DNA from: Truepera sp965215315
GTDB taxonomy: Bacteria; Deinococcota; Deinococci; Deinococcales; Trueperaceae
DNA length: 64,000 bases
Direction: 5' to 3'
NCBI GenBank assembly: GCA_965215315.1
Contig: CBDCDB010000004.1
Span: 1 to 64,000 of the forward strand
The stretch's first letter is position 1; every line of letters starts with the position of its first letter. A program made the position numbers and the translations under genes. This document shows, piece by piece, positions 1 to 9,490 of the stretch. The notes beneath the pieces are model-generated. The model was not told the origin of the DNA. It worked only from the letters and a program-made list of their open reading frames with translations, and searched no databases.

Positions 1-121
1 CAATGCGGTTGTGCGTTTGATGCTTAAAGGACCTCAACCAACTCGAAGCCTATCGTAAGTATGAGTAGCTGAGAGGTGGACCTTATCCTTGAGACAGCAC
101 CCCGTTCGTTCTTAACGCTGT

Positions 122-994
122 TCACGAGCAAGGTCTCGGCGTCACCGCCCTACCCAATATCGGCAGATGGGGCAGTACCCGGTTGCTTGTGGCCTCACCA
201 TACACCGCATTAGGTGTTTGCTTGCTGAGGCTGCTGTGACGGCGTTCGCCGTTGTAATAGCTGAGGTAGCGCTCTAGGCCAATTCGGGCTTCGTTAAGAT
301 TGTTGTAGGCATAGAGATAAACCTCCTCGTATTTGAGACTTCTCCAGAAGCGTTCGATAAAGACATTATCGATCCAGCGACCTTTGCCATCCATGCTGAT
401 CCGAACCCCGTGCTGGTCAAGCAAGCTGGTGAATGCTTGAGAGGTGAACTGAGCACCCTGGTCGGTATTGAAGATCTCAGGTGCGCCGTGTGTTGCCAAG
501 GCCTCGGTTAAGGCAGTCATGCAAAAGCGTGGGTCGAGGCTGTTCGACAGCTGCCAACTCAGAATCTTACGGCTGTACAAATCCATGATCGCGACGAGGT
601 AGCAGAAGCCTTTGGGCATCGGCAGATACGTGATATCGGCGACCCATATTTGATTGGGTCGGCTCGGCTCGAGTCCCTGAAGTAGGTAGGGATAGATTTC
701 GTGTCCCTTGGCAGCTTTCGAGGTTCTTGGTTGGGGATAGATGGCCGCAATACCCATGACCCGCATCAAGCGCTGAACACGTTTGCGATTAACGGTGAAA
801 CCACGGTCTTTGAGTTCACCTTCGATCCGGCGACTTCCTAGGAAGGGCCGTGCTAGATGGATCTCGTCTATGTGGCGCATGACCGTCAGTTCTTCTTCCG
901 AGACTGCTGCCCTCTGGCGATAAACCGATGCACGGCTCACGCCCAGCAATCGGTATTGTCTTACAACCGGCAGCAGCGCTTCTCTGTCGATCAT
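122..994 (-). CDS. IS3-family transposase OrfB (DDE integrase core)
   Basis: This is the catalytic subunit of the IS3 element, an integrase-fold enzyme that cuts and joins the element's ends. The 290-residue product has an N-terminal HTH_21-like part (VNRKRVQRLMRVMGIAAIYP) and an rve core. The DDE triad is visible as D120 (VADITYL), D178 (NTDQGAQFTS) and E214 (DNVFIERFWRSLK), with the 35-residue D-E spacing typical of the family. The start ATG lies 20 bp after the orfA stop, so it may be translated by reinitiation or as a fusion. It appears intact. Confidence 0.9.
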   Translation of the reverse strand: MIDREALLPVVRQYRLLGVSRASVYRQRAAVSEEELTVMRHIDEIHLARPFLGSRRIEGELKDRGFTVNRKRVQRLMRVMGIAAIYPQPRTSKAAKGHEIYPYLLQGLEPSRPNQIWVADITYLPMPKGFCYLVAIMDLYSRKILSWQLSNSLDPRFCMTALTEALATHGAPEIFNTDQGAQFTSQAFTSLLDQHGVRISMDGKGRWIDNVFIERFWRSLKYEEVYLYAYNNLNEARIGLERYLSYYNGERRHSSLSKQTPNAVYGEATSNRVLPHLPILGRAVTPRPCS

Positions 995-1014
995 CGCTTG
1001 GCGCTCAGCTCGGC

Positions 1015-1296
1015 TCAGCGACCGAGCTTGTTCGACAAAAAATCTCGTTCCATCGTCAGCTCGCCAATCTTGGCGTGCAGCTCCTTGACCTCAGACTCGA
1101 AGTCACGCTGCTTGTCCGCACCACTCTCGAAGACCTCGCTGACCTGCGCTAAGAGCTGCCGTTTCCACGCTGAGATTTGCTGTACGTGGACACCAAACTG
1201 CTGGGACAGCTCAGCCAACGTCTTTTCCTCTTTAGCCGCTTCTAATGCCACCTTTGCCTTGAACGCTGCTGAGTGGTTTCGCCTCTGCTTTTTCAT
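1015..1296 (-). CDS. IS3-family transposase OrfA (helix-turn-helix)
   Basis: OrfA is the small DNA-binding subunit of the IS3 element. The sequence RRNHSAAFKAKVALEAAKEE followed by LAELSQQFGVHVQQISAWKR is the usual HTH_Tnp_1 helix-turn-helix, and a heptad-rich leucine-zipper-like C terminus follows (EVKELHAKIGELTMERDFL). I chose the ATG at 1296 (MKKQRRNHS) rather than one 11 codons upstream because GGGGAAG lies just before it. It is followed by orfB on the same strand. Confidence 0.85.
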   Translation of the reverse strand: MKKQRRNHSAAFKAKVALEAAKEEKTLAELSQQFGVHVQQISAWKRQLLAQVSEVFESGADKQRDFESEVKELHAKIGELTMERDFLSNKLGR

Positions 1297-1565
1297 TTCT
1301 TCCCCTTTCTGAAAGCCTAGCGCTTTCAACCAAGGGGTCTGTCTCGATTCTTGGGTCCATTTCTCTGATATCGGCTGAGTTGCGCGCTATTCCCCGGTTG
1401 ATATTTACCTAACCCGTTCTTAGTGTGGCCTCTGTTGATGTTCTTGTTCTGCCACCCATCAGCGTTAAACCCGGCGTGAACTAAATTTACGGCTAGTTTT
1501 TAAGGTTATAGTCTTTCTGGGGTGTGTTGAATTTAGGCTTAGTTATAAGAAACTGTGGAGGTTTT

Positions 1566-2492
1566 ATGCTTCGAAAGATTAGGATTCTGCTCATGTTTGT
1601 TGGGCTTGCTTTGGGAACGCAAAGCCTAGCGCAAGAGACGCTCATCCGCGTCGGCTCAAAACCGAATACAGAAAACCTAGTGCTCGGGCAGCTCATCGTA
1701 GCGGCCCTCAAGGACGCGGAGCTGCCGGTCGAGGACCGCACGAATTTGGGTAGCTCGCAGGTGACGCGCACGGCGCTCGAGAACGGCGAGATCGACGTTT
1801 ACGCGGAGTATACGGGCACGGCTATTAGCAACTACTTCCGGGGTGCCGACATTCCCGAAGGAGTTACCCAGGACGCCGACGCGCTCTACAGCCTGGTCAG
1901 CGAAATTGACCGGGAGCGTAACAACCTGGTGTGGCTCGAGCCGTCACCTGCCAACAACACCTTTTCGCTAGCAGTCACACGCACCTTCGCCGAAGCGAAC
2001 GGCCTAGGCACCGCCGCGGACTTAGCCGAGTATATCAACGCCGGCAACGAGGTCGTCTTGGCGGCAAACGATGAGTTCGCGCAGCGCCCGGACGGTCTCA
2101 CGGCCTACGAGGCAACCTACGGGTTTGACCTCACCGACGACCAGCTCCTCGTCATCGCCGGCGCCTCGTCCGCCCAGACCGAGCAGGCACTCGCCGACGG
2201 TACGAACAACGTCAACGTGGCGATGGCCTACAGCACCGACGGGGCGCTCGTCGCCTACGACTTTGTGGTGCTCACCGACCCGGGGGGGGCGCAGCCGGTT
2301 TTCGAGCCCGCGCCGTGCTTTCGCGCGGAGGTTCTAGAAACCTACCCGGAAGTTCCCGAGGTCTTGAACCCGATCTTTGCCTCTCTGACGAACGAGGTGC
2401 TGCAAGAACTCAACGCGCAGGTGGACGTGGACGGCGAGAGTCCGGCGGACGTGGCGCGCGCGTATCTCCAGGAAAACGGCTTTGTCGAGTAG
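1566..2492 (+). CDS. Osmoprotectant ABC transporter substrate-binding protein (OpuCC/OsmF type)
   Basis: This is the periplasmic or extracytoplasmic binding protein of a quaternary-ammonium (glycine betaine/choline type) uptake system. A signal peptide (MLRKIRILLMFVGLALGTQ, cut near SLAQ) precedes an OpuAC-family domain. The family hallmarks IRVGSKPNTENLVLGQ, GSSQVTRTALENGEIDVYAEYTGTA (read in two parts) and a late AYLQENGFVE are visible. I chose ATG 1566 because GTGGAGG precedes it. It heads a cluster with two permeases and one ATPase, which fixes the role. The exact ligand cannot be read from sequence. Confidence 0.88.
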   Translation: MLRKIRILLMFVGLALGTQSLAQETLIRVGSKPNTENLVLGQLIVAALKDAELPVEDRTNLGSSQVTRTALENGEIDVYAEYTGTAISNYFRGADIPEGVTQDADALYSLVSEIDRERNNLVWLEPSPANNTFSLAVTRTFAEANGLGTAADLAEYINAGNEVVLAANDEFAQRPDGLTAYEATYGFDLTDDQLLVIAGASSAQTEQALADGTNNVNVAMAYSTDGALVAYDFVVLTDPGGAQPVFEPAPCFRAEVLETYPEVPEVLNPIFASLTNEVLQELNAQVDVDGESPADVARAYLQENGFVE

Positions 2493-2585
2493 ACGAGCTG
2501 AAAGGCCGAGCCTGGCGAGGGTCAAGCTGAACGCTTGGCCCCTTTTCAGCTCACGTCTTTCTGGCTCCAACCTTCGGCGCACGCC

Positions 2586-4255
2586 ATGACCGCGCCCCAA
2601 GAGGGAATCGGCTTGCCGAGGCGCGTCAACCGCGTCGCTTTACTCGGCGGGCTCCTCGCCATTCTCGCTTTTCTCTTTCTGCCGCTGCTCGAGCTGAGGC
2701 CCAACCGGCTGGCGCCGGGCGTCCCCTTGCGGCTTCTGGAGCTAGGTGGCGGCGGCTTTATCCTCGCCGCGCTCGCGGCGCTTTCCTTGGCTGCCTCGCT
2801 TGTTCCTGGTCACCGGAGCCGCGGGTGGCTGCTCGCGGCTCTAGGAACCTTGCTTTTGGTACTCACCCTTTTCGTACCCGCAGGGGCGGGCACGGCAATC
2901 TTGGAGAACGCCGAGTCAACCCTTGGGGCGGGGGTGCGCGTCAGCAACCCGCGCCTGCTGCCTGCCGCCGCGTTGGCGCTCGGCCTTTTCGGGGTTTCGT
3001 GGTGCTTTCAGGCGGCCTCCAAGACCTGCGGAGCGCCCGCATCAGCCGGCCCGTCAGAGCACTCGTCGCTTGGGTGGGGGTGGCGCTCATCGCGCTGGGA
3101 TTTGTGACGGGCCAGTTCGACAGCTATTCGGTGGTCGTGGAGTTTAACGAGCGCGGGGAGCAGTTAGGACGGGCCGTCGTCGAGCATGTGCTGCTGGTGG
3201 GGATCGCCTTGGGGATCGGGGCGCTCGTCGGGATCGCCCTCGGGCTGTGGGCCTTCCGGGAGCCGCGCGCCGCGCCCCTTGTCCTCTACACCGTCAGCAT
3301 CATCCAGACGGTGCCCAGCCTGGCGCTTTTCGGGGCGCTTTTGGTGCCGCTCGCGCGCCTTGGCGATCAGCGCGCGGGCGTGGTAGGCGTGGTGTTTCTG
3401 GCACTTCTCGCAGGGGCGACTGGGCTCGCCCTGCTCTATTGGCGCTTTGCTCAGGCGCTCCCGGTGGGTATGCGGCAAGCCGGGCTGCTCCTCTGCGCCG
3501 TTACCGCTGCCGCCCCTTTGGTGCTCGTGATCGTCGTCGCCTCGAGCCTGCTCTTTCGCGGGGGCGCGCTGGCGTTTTTCACGAACGCCGCGCCTTACTC
3601 GGCCTTACGACTGGTGATGGGGACAGCGCTCGTCCTCGCGCTTACGCTCGGGGCGCTTCGCCGGGTTCTTAAACCCGGTTTAGGGCAGCGCTTAAGCACC
3701 TATGGTATCTGGGCTGGGTACGGCTCTCTAGGTGCCGCGCTCCTCGCTGCTCTTGGACTTGCCATCCGCGCGGTCATCGGACCTATAGAGAATCCTGCCG
3801 CGCTTACCGTACGCGACTTGGGCGTTTCGGGCATCGGCCCAGCACCCGCCGTCATCGCGTTGACGCTCTACGCGCTGCTGCCCCTCGTGCGCAACACCTA
3901 CGCAGGGCTTAGGGGCGTAGACCCCGCCGTTACCGACGCTGGACGCGGCATGGGGATGACTCCAGCACAGCGTTTCGTGCAGCTCGAGCTGCCCCTCGCC
4001 CTACCGGTCATCCTGGCGGGAGCCCGCAACGCCGGGGTGGCCCTGGTCGGCACCGCAACCATCGCCTCGCTTATCGGTGCGGGTGGCCTCGGCGACTTTG
4101 TTATCGGGGGCATCGTAAACATTTCCGTCGACCAGATTCTCCTCGGCACGGTTCCGGCGGTGCTCCTCGCGCTCCTTCTCGACGCGGCGCTCCGCGGCCT
4201 CGGCTACGCGCTCACGCCGCCGGGTCTACGCGCCGCCGAAGCGAAGGGCGCATGA
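2586..4255 (+). pseudogene. Osmoprotectant ABC permease, frameshifted near one third of its length
   Basis: The permease starts in one frame at ATG 2586 (MTAPQEGIGLPRR) with several hydrophobic segments up to about 2995. It continues in the frame one base back (ARISRPVRALVAWVGVALIA onward) to the stop at 4253-4255. The C-terminal half has the BPD_transp_1 signature DAGRGMGMTPAQRFVQLELP and several membrane spans. The switch is a net -1, near the GGGG/TTT run at 2990-3005. One lost base, a sequencing error or true frameshifting would all fit. The stop overlaps the ATPase start by four bases (ATGA), so the genes were built as an operon. Confidence 0.8.
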
Positions 4256-5373
4256 TCGAATTCAGAGAGGTCGTTAAAGCCTACGGCGGGGCGCGGGCGG
4301 TGGACGGGCTCAGCCTAAAGATTCCTGAGGGGGAGGTGTGCGTGCTGATCGGCCCCTCGGGGTGCGGCAAAACGACCTCAATGCGCATGATTAACCGCCT
4401 TGTGACCCCGACAGACGGCACTATAACTGTGCGGGGACGCGACAACCGCACCCTCGCTGAGGAGGTGCTGCGCCGTGAGATCGGTTACGCGATCCAGCAG
4501 ATCGGATTGTTCCCGCACATGACGGTTGCCCGTAATGTTGCCGTTGTGCCCCGGTTGCTTGGTTGGCGTGAGGAGCGCATACGCCGCCGTGTGGACGAAC
4601 TACTAGGGCTGGTCGGACTCGCTCCCGACGTGTACGGCGATAAGTACCCGAGTCAGCTCTCGGGCGGGCAGCAGCAGCGCGTGGGCGTGGCGCGCGCACT
4701 CGGTGCGGACCCGCCCATCTTGCTGATGGATGAGCCCTTTGGCGCTGTAGACCCGGTTACGCGCGTAGGTCTACAAAATGAGTTTCTTAACATCCAACGG
4801 GCACTAGGCAAAACCGTCGTGTTCGTCACCCATGACATCGACGAGGCTATTAAGATGGGTGACCGCATCGCCCTCTTGCGCGCGGGCAAGCTCGTGCAGG
4901 TCGGTACCCCAGACGAGCTCCTAGGCAACCCTGAGGACGACTTCGTGCGCGACTTCGTCGGGGCGGACCGGCAGCTCAAGCGCCTCGGCCTCATCGCAGT
5001 CGAGCAGGTTATGAAGAGCGCTCATGAAGTCGTGCGTGAGGGCGACGGGCTAGAGGGTGCCCTCGCTCGACTGCGGCGGCGGGGCGTCGAGAGTGCCTTC
5101 GTAGTGGACGGCGCGGGGCATCTAAGAGGAGTGCTCGAGCGCGGGGCGGCGCAGGGGCAGGGCACCGTCGCCGAGGCGATGACCGCAGTGCGTCCTCAGA
5201 ATTCGGCGGTACTCGAAACGGCGAGCGTCCGGGACGCGCTCTCGGCGATGGTGGCGCGCGGCTTTAAGGTCACGCCCGTCGTGGACGACGAGGGACGGCT
5301 CGTCGGGTCGGTGACGCTGGAGGCGCTGCAAAACCTCGCGTTAGGTGAAGGCGAACCGGGACGGGCGGCGTGA
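4252..5373 (+). CDS. Osmoprotectant ABC transporter ATPase with C-terminal CBS domains
   Basis: The 373-residue ATPase energises the betaine-type importer. Walker A GPSGCGKT is at residues 34-41, signature LSGGQQQR at 136-143, Walker B ILLMDEP at 156-162 and the switch histidine in VFVTHDIDEA. From about residue 245 there are two CBS repeats (ESAFVVDGAGHLRGV and KVTPVVDDEGRLVGS), which in the OpuA/OpuC family sense ionic strength or nucleotides. It overlaps the upstream permease by four bases. Its last codons lie inside the left arm of a 23-bp hairpin that also holds the next gene's start. Confidence 0.92.
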   Translation: MIEFREVVKAYGGARAVDGLSLKIPEGEVCVLIGPSGCGKTTSMRMINRLVTPTDGTITVRGRDNRTLAEEVLRREIGYAIQQIGLFPHMTVARNVAVVPRLLGWREERIRRRVDELLGLVGLAPDVYGDKYPSQLSGGQQQRVGVARALGADPPILLMDEPFGAVDPVTRVGLQNEFLNIQRALGKTVVFVTHDIDEAIKMGDRIALLRAGKLVQVGTPDELLGNPEDDFVRDFVGADRQLKRLGLIAVEQVMKSAHEVVREGDGLEGALARLRRRGVESAFVVDGAGHLRGVLERGAAQGQGTVAEAMTAVRPQNSAVLETASVRDALSAMVARGFKVTPVVDDEGRLVGSVTLEALQNLALGEGEPGRAA

Positions 5374-5399
5374 ACGCACGCCGCCCGTCCCGGTTCGCC
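5350..5399 (+). promoter_or_regulatory. Perfect 23-bp stem with 4-nt loop over the ATPase stop/permease start
   Basis: Bases 5350-5372 are the exact reverse complement of 5377-5399, with loop AACG. The left arm contains the GTG start of the second permease (5370-5372), any G-rich ribosome-binding sequence just upstream, and most of the ATPase TGA stop (5371-5373). There is no T tract, so it is not a classic terminator. A ribosome finishing the ATPase would have to melt the stem, which suggests strict translational coupling or a folding-based attenuator. Function is inferred. Confidence 0.75.
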
Positions 5400-6401
5400 C
5401 CGGCGGTCCTCTGGCTCCTTTTCGGACTCACCCTCGCCCTGCTCGGTTCTGTATCCTTCACGCTTCAGGACGCACGCTTTAAAGGAGCGCTGGGGTCGCC
5501 TGTTCCGAACCTCTGGTTGCCGACGCTTGGGGTGGACGGACGCACGCTTCTCAACGTCGGAGCGCTCGACACCGGGGTCCGCTTAACCTACCCTGTGCTG
5601 CTCTTCGCACTCGTCGAGGCGGTCCTCGTGCTGCGTTCCCGGCACCGCATGCGGGGGCTTTCTGTCCCGCTCTTCCGGGCGGCAGCCTTGTTTCTCGTTT
5701 TCTGGTCCGCCTTCGGACACCTGCCGCTCTGGGACCTCCTACTCGGTACCATTTTCCCCGGACGTGACAGGTTACTTTACCCGGGCGCGACCGTCATCGG
5801 CCTCGCCGCGGAGCACCTTGAACTTGTGGTGCTCTCGTCTCTTGTCACCGTGACGCTCGGCCTCGCTTTAGGATTGTTTGTGACCCGGCCCGCCTTCCGC
5901 GACTTTTTGCCGCTCGTGAGTGACCTCGTGAACGCTGGTCAGACGCTCCCGACTCTGGCGGTTGTTGCGCTCGTGGTGCCACTGATCGGCCTCGGGTTCT
6001 GGCCGGCTGTCATCGCGCTCGTCTTGTACGGCGTGCTGCCGGTGGTGCGTAACACCGTCGCGGGGCTCGAAGGCGTAGACGCTTTTATGATCGATTCGGC
6101 GCGCGGAATGGGCATGACGCCCACGCAACTGTTCTGGCAGATCGAACTGCCGAGCGCGAGCCGCGTTATCTTAGCGGGGGTTCGCACGAGCGTAGTGATC
6201 GGCGTTGGTGTGGCGGCGCTAGGCGCGTTCGCGGGCTCCGGCGGTCTTGGTGTGCCGCTCGCTGGGGGGCTTAACCAAACTATCTATCCCTTCGTACTTC
6301 AGGGAGCCCTGCCCGCGGCGCTCCTAGCGGTGCTGCTTGATTACGTTTTGGGGCAGCTCGAGCTGGTACTGGTACCCAAAGGACTGCTACTTGACAGCTG
6401 A
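5370..6401 (+). CDS. Osmoprotectant ABC transporter permease, second subunit
   Basis: This 343-residue membrane protein starts with GTG and overlaps the ATPase stop by four bases (GTGA). It has an N-terminal hydrophobic extension, then the BPD_transp_1 domain with the EAA-loop signature DSARGMGMTPTQLFWQIELP and GLNQTIYPFVLQGALPAALL. Homology to the C-terminal half of the upstream permease is obvious (VVRNTVAGLEGVDAFMIDSA versus LVRNTYAGLRGVDPAVTDAG), so the two likely form a heterodimeric channel. The start region is buried in the hairpin at 5350-5399. This copy is intact. Confidence 0.9.
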   Translation: MNARRPSRFAPAVLWLLFGLTLALLGSVSFTLQDARFKGALGSPVPNLWLPTLGVDGRTLLNVGALDTGVRLTYPVLLFALVEAVLVLRSRHRMRGLSVPLFRAAALFLVFWSAFGHLPLWDLLLGTIFPGRDRLLYPGATVIGLAAEHLELVVLSSLVTVTLGLALGLFVTRPAFRDFLPLVSDLVNAGQTLPTLAVVALVVPLIGLGFWPAVIALVLYGVLPVVRNTVAGLEGVDAFMIDSARGMGMTPTQLFWQIELPSASRVILAGVRTSVVIGVGVAALGAFAGSGGLGVPLAGGLNQTIYPFVLQGALPAALLAVLLDYVLGQLELVLVPKGLLLDS

Positions 6402-7214
6402 AGTGGGTTCTAGCCGTTCCGTCGGTGAACCGGCGCGGGCGGGACCAGCTCCCTCACGCGGTCCAAGCGGCGTTGAGACGCTCATGGTGTCGGTGTTCTT
6501 TCTCGCGCTTGTGAGTCCGGTGGCTCACCCGGGCTCTAGGCGCAGGCGGCACCCTCAAAACGTGTAGGCAACGTAGGGCGCGCGGCACGGCGCGTCGGCG
6601 GTAACGAATGCTTGTCGCTCGCCGGGCGAGGCTACCAACGACCGCAGGGTGCTGAGCGGCTCGGATAGGTCCCTACGGTTCACACAAACTGCGTCCTCAC
6701 GATTGCTGATTGCTCAGCACTCTACATTTATCTCTGCTGATGCGTCCCTCGCGCCGGTCGACCCAAGCTCGAGCGTGTCGAGCCTTCCCTCGCTATCCGG
6801 CGAGCGGTGCTGCGATACTTCGCACGCTCGCGTCTCGGTTTGGCGAAAGCGATTGGCTTTAAAGGTGACAGCAATTTAGGGTGACTGGGCCGCTTATGCG
6901 TGAGTTGGGCCGTAGTCACGCATAAGCGGGTCGCCTACCGCTTCCTACAACAGCAACCCCGTGGCCCCCGCCCTCATCGCTGGCAGCAACACCGGGTAGT
7001 CCAAGAAACACTTCAACCGTGCATGAGAGAACGGCGCTTCCAAAGCCGAGAGGCTTGGTCTAGGCTCTGTGGTTGCTCGACTCAAAACTTCTGACAACTG
7101 CTACATTTGCTAAATCCACGGCATTCTGGGCTGGGTTCGGTGACCTAACTGTTGGTAAAGTCGAGACCTTCTCGTTCGACCCAAGGCTGAGGGGAAGCTA
7201 GCAAGCGTACTTCT
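6402..7214. other. Gene-poor interval of about 810 bp
   Basis: I see no convincing gene here. The open frames are short and low in recognisable content. The only structured element is the inverted repeat at 6890-6929, described separately. The segment could be decayed mobile DNA. Confidence 0.5.
6890..6929. repeat. 14-bp inverted repeat with a 12-nt loop (CCGCTTATGCGTGA arms)
   Basis: CCGCTTATGCGTGA at 6890-6903 is exactly complementary to 6916-6929. The inner 24 bases, beginning GCGTGAGTTGGGCCGT and ending CACGC, match 20 of 24 bases at 22611-22634. A shorter match (GCGTGAGTT) is at 21772-21780. No T tract follows, so a terminator is unlikely. It behaves like a small palindromic repeat family (REP/BOX-like) or a scrap of a mobile element. 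Confidence 0.55.
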
Positions 7215-8168
7215 TCAGGTGACGCGGGGCTCCACACCGCCTGCCCAGCAAGGCCCCTTAAAGGCGCAGCCGTCGCATCTTCTTAGCTCACGCGTCGGGG
7301 GTACCGTAGTAGGATCGAGGTCGCCCTTCGTGCGGCTGCTCATAAGCGCTCGTATCCGGCCTGCGGAGGCTACTACCTGCACCTCAGCGTTTTCTAGGTC
7401 GGCCTCTTTAAGCCCATAACGGCGGCGTTCATTCGTAAGTAGCTGCACCTCGAGCAGTTCCGTATCTGCCGCACCGGTTCTAAGCGGAGGCACCGAGCTG
7501 TTTCGGCTCCGGCTTAGCGCCAGCGCGTAGCCGGTGAGCTGTTCTTGGTGGGTTGTCGCCGCACGCGCCGAGACCTTCCAGTCGATGATCAGGGGCGGGG
7601 CGTTCTGAAAAAACGCTAGCAAATCTGGTACGGCCCGAACCGTAACTCGTTCGCCGTCAGGCAGCGTCAAGCTGTAGACAAGGGTGCGTTGCGGCACGAG
7701 CAACCGTGCATTTAAGAGCTGATCGAGCAGACTCTCCATCGCTAGAAGTTGCGCTAGAGCCAGCTCGACGCCTTCCCAGAACCGAGACAACTCAGCCTCG
7801 TCGGGGGGCGTACCCGCCTCTACGTCAGCCAAAAGCAAGAAGTCGGGTTCTCGAGACGGCCTCAGATTGGGGTCACTCAGGCGGTGTGATAGGGCAAATT
7901 TCAACTGCGCCTCGAAACGCCGACGCGCCACCTCAAGTAGCTCCGCAAGTTCAGGAATACGTCCTAAAGCTAGGTTTGGGATTAGTTTCTCCGAGACGAT
8001 TTCATCGACGAGCCGCCCGCGCCAAGGCGGTAAGCCGCTCAACTTGCCGAGCAGGTACGCCTCGCGGCGCAAAGGGTCTTTCGCGGCGTGGTGGGCGATG
8101 ACCGTGCGGTAAAACCAGCGCCGGGGACAGGCTGCAAACGTCCGACCTGCGCTGTATGACCAGTTCAC
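7215..8168 (-). CDS. PD-(D/E)XK nuclease-family protein with AddB/Cas4-like Fe-S cysteines
   Basis: The protein starts NWSYSAGRTFAACPRRWFYR, the usual opening of AddB/Cas4/PDDEXK_1 nucleases, where the CPRR cysteine is the first Fe-S ligand. The catalytic core LIIDWKVS (D-x-K) is near residue 197. The C-terminal cluster CDGCAFKGPC supplies the other three cysteines. This predicts a 5'-end-processing exonuclease or repair nuclease with a 4Fe-4S cluster. I prefer the GTG at 8168, preceded by GGGG, over an ATG at 8225. It is monocistronic, without an AddA helicase or cas genes beside it. Confidence 0.72.
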   Translation of the reverse strand: MNWSYSAGRTFAACPRRWFYRTVIAHHAAKDPLRREAYLLGKLSGLPPWRGRLVDEIVSEKLIPNLALGRIPELAELLEVARRRFEAQLKFALSHRLSDPNLRPSREPDFLLLADVEAGTPPDEAELSRFWEGVELALAQLLAMESLLDQLLNARLLVPQRTLVYSLTLPDGERVTVRAVPDLLAFFQNAPPLIIDWKVSARAATTHQEQLTGYALALSRSRNSSVPPLRTGAADTELLEVQLLTNERRRYGLKEADLENAEVQVVASAGRIRALMSSRTKGDLDPTTVPPTRELRRCDGCAFKGPCWAGGVEPRVT

Positions 8169-8405
8169 GATGGTGCCCCTACATCGTTCGACGTTGCCGC
8201 CCAGTCTAACCCAACCTGCCGCCATTAGAACTTGCCATCTAACGCTTTACCCAAACACCTCCTACGTCCTTATCGTTTATCGACGTAAATATCTGGCGCA
8301 TCGTTGGCTTTTCCAAGTTAGGACCAGCTAGCACGCGCGGCGCACACCATAACGCAGCCTGCCGACAGAGACTAAACCGGGCAGTACCCTGAGGGTGGGG
8401 GTAAT

Positions 8406-9416
8406 ATGACACATTCATCACTGGGCACCCGCACGCTGCTCGCCGTAATCGCTGTTGTAGTGGGGTTCGCTGCACTTAAAGCCACGCAACCGGTCTCGCT
8501 GCCGCTAGTTTTTGCGGTCGTCTTGCTGCTCTTTTTTAGGCCGCTCCAGGTCTGGCTCGACCGCCGCCTCCCTCACTGGCTAAGCCCGCTGATGGTGCTG
8601 CTGATCGTTTTGGGCCTGCTTGCGCTGGGAGGGTTGGCCGTGGCTTACGGGGTGTCGGTTGTTGCTCCCGAATTGCCCCGGTTGGCTGAGCAGCTTCGAC
8701 CTCAGCTCGAGAGTTTGAGAGGCCGTTTGCAAGGTTCAGGGATAACGCTGCCTTCGGGCGGTAGCGGAGCATCTGGAGCTGCGGAGGGCGTCCTTAGCGG
8801 TTTGGGGTCGTTCGCTTCGGCGCTCAGCCTTTCCGTACTGAGCTTGACGACCCTGACCTTTTTACTCATTGAGGTCAACAGCTACCGCCGCAAGCTCGAG
8901 CGGGGCATCTTCCCAGCAGGGGGCGACAAAAAGGTGCTCGACGCCTTTTCACGGATGACTGAGAAGTTCGCCCGCTACTTTTTGGTGCAGACGTTCTCGA
9001 GCCTCGTTACTGGGGTACTGACCGGACTCTACTGCTGGCTTATTGGGGTCGAGTTCCCTTTTGTCTGGGGCTTGCTGGCTACGGTGCTCAACTTTATCCC
9101 TACGGTCGGGTCTATTGTCGCTGTTTTCCCACCGACACTTTTTGCGTTGGCCTTCGGCGGCCCCGGCACAGCGGCGCTTGCCTTCGTTGGTCTGGGCGTG
9201 ATTCAGCTGGTTATGGGTAACGCTGTTGACCCAGCGCTTCAAGGCAACGCACTGCGGCTTTCAGAAACAGTCGTGCTGCTCTCAGTCGTCTTCTGGGGTT
9301 GGTTGTGGGGTATCGGCGGCGCGTTTATCGCAGTGCCGCTAACCATTGCTGTGGTGCTGCTCTGCGAGGAGTTTGAGGCGACGCGGCCCATCGCTAGGTT
9401 TCTGGGTAAAGCGTAA
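8406..9416 (+). CDS. AI-2E family transporter (PerM/YdiK-type membrane protein)
   Basis: The 336-residue membrane protein has four N-terminal hydrophobic segments (LLAVIAVVVGFAALK, LVFAVVLLLFFRPLQVWLDR, PLMVLLIVLGLLALGG), a soluble amphipathic middle (residues about 90-130), then more membrane spans. FVWGLLATVLNFIPTVGSI is the PF01594 hallmark. Members export autoinducer-2, ions or small solutes; the substrate here cannot be told. GGGGG lies seven bases before ATG 8406. It converges with the PAS-LuxR gene downstream. Confidence 0.88.
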   Translation: MTHSSLGTRTLLAVIAVVVGFAALKATQPVSLPLVFAVVLLLFFRPLQVWLDRRLPHWLSPLMVLLIVLGLLALGGLAVAYGVSVVAPELPRLAEQLRPQLESLRGRLQGSGITLPSGGSGASGAAEGVLSGLGSFASALSLSVLSLTTLTFLLIEVNSYRRKLERGIFPAGGDKKVLDAFSRMTEKFARYFLVQTFSSLVTGVLTGLYCWLIGVEFPFVWGLLATVLNFIPTVGSIVAVFPPTLFALAFGGPGTAALAFVGLGVIQLVMGNAVDPALQGNALRLSETVVLLSVVFWGWLWGIGGAFIAVPLTIAVVLLCEEFEATRPIARFLGKA

Positions 9417-9490
9417 GCGCACCTTGGAAGGGCTCAGGTGTGGATTTAGAGCTCTTGGACAGCCGAATCATATTAGCGTAGCTGTGACCG

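Larger units (their letters stand above)
77..1359 (-). mobile_element. IS3-family insertion sequence, intact copy 1
   Basis: The element is bounded by imperfect inverted repeats that begin TGGACC and share GAGACAG further in (left end at 77, right end closing at 1359). It carries orfA and orfB in the order expected for IS3. Three more copies, all damaged, lie at 11958-12579, 12570-13283 and 53001-53671. This is the only copy in the window with both frames open. No convincing target duplication was seen next to the ends. Confidence 0.85.
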
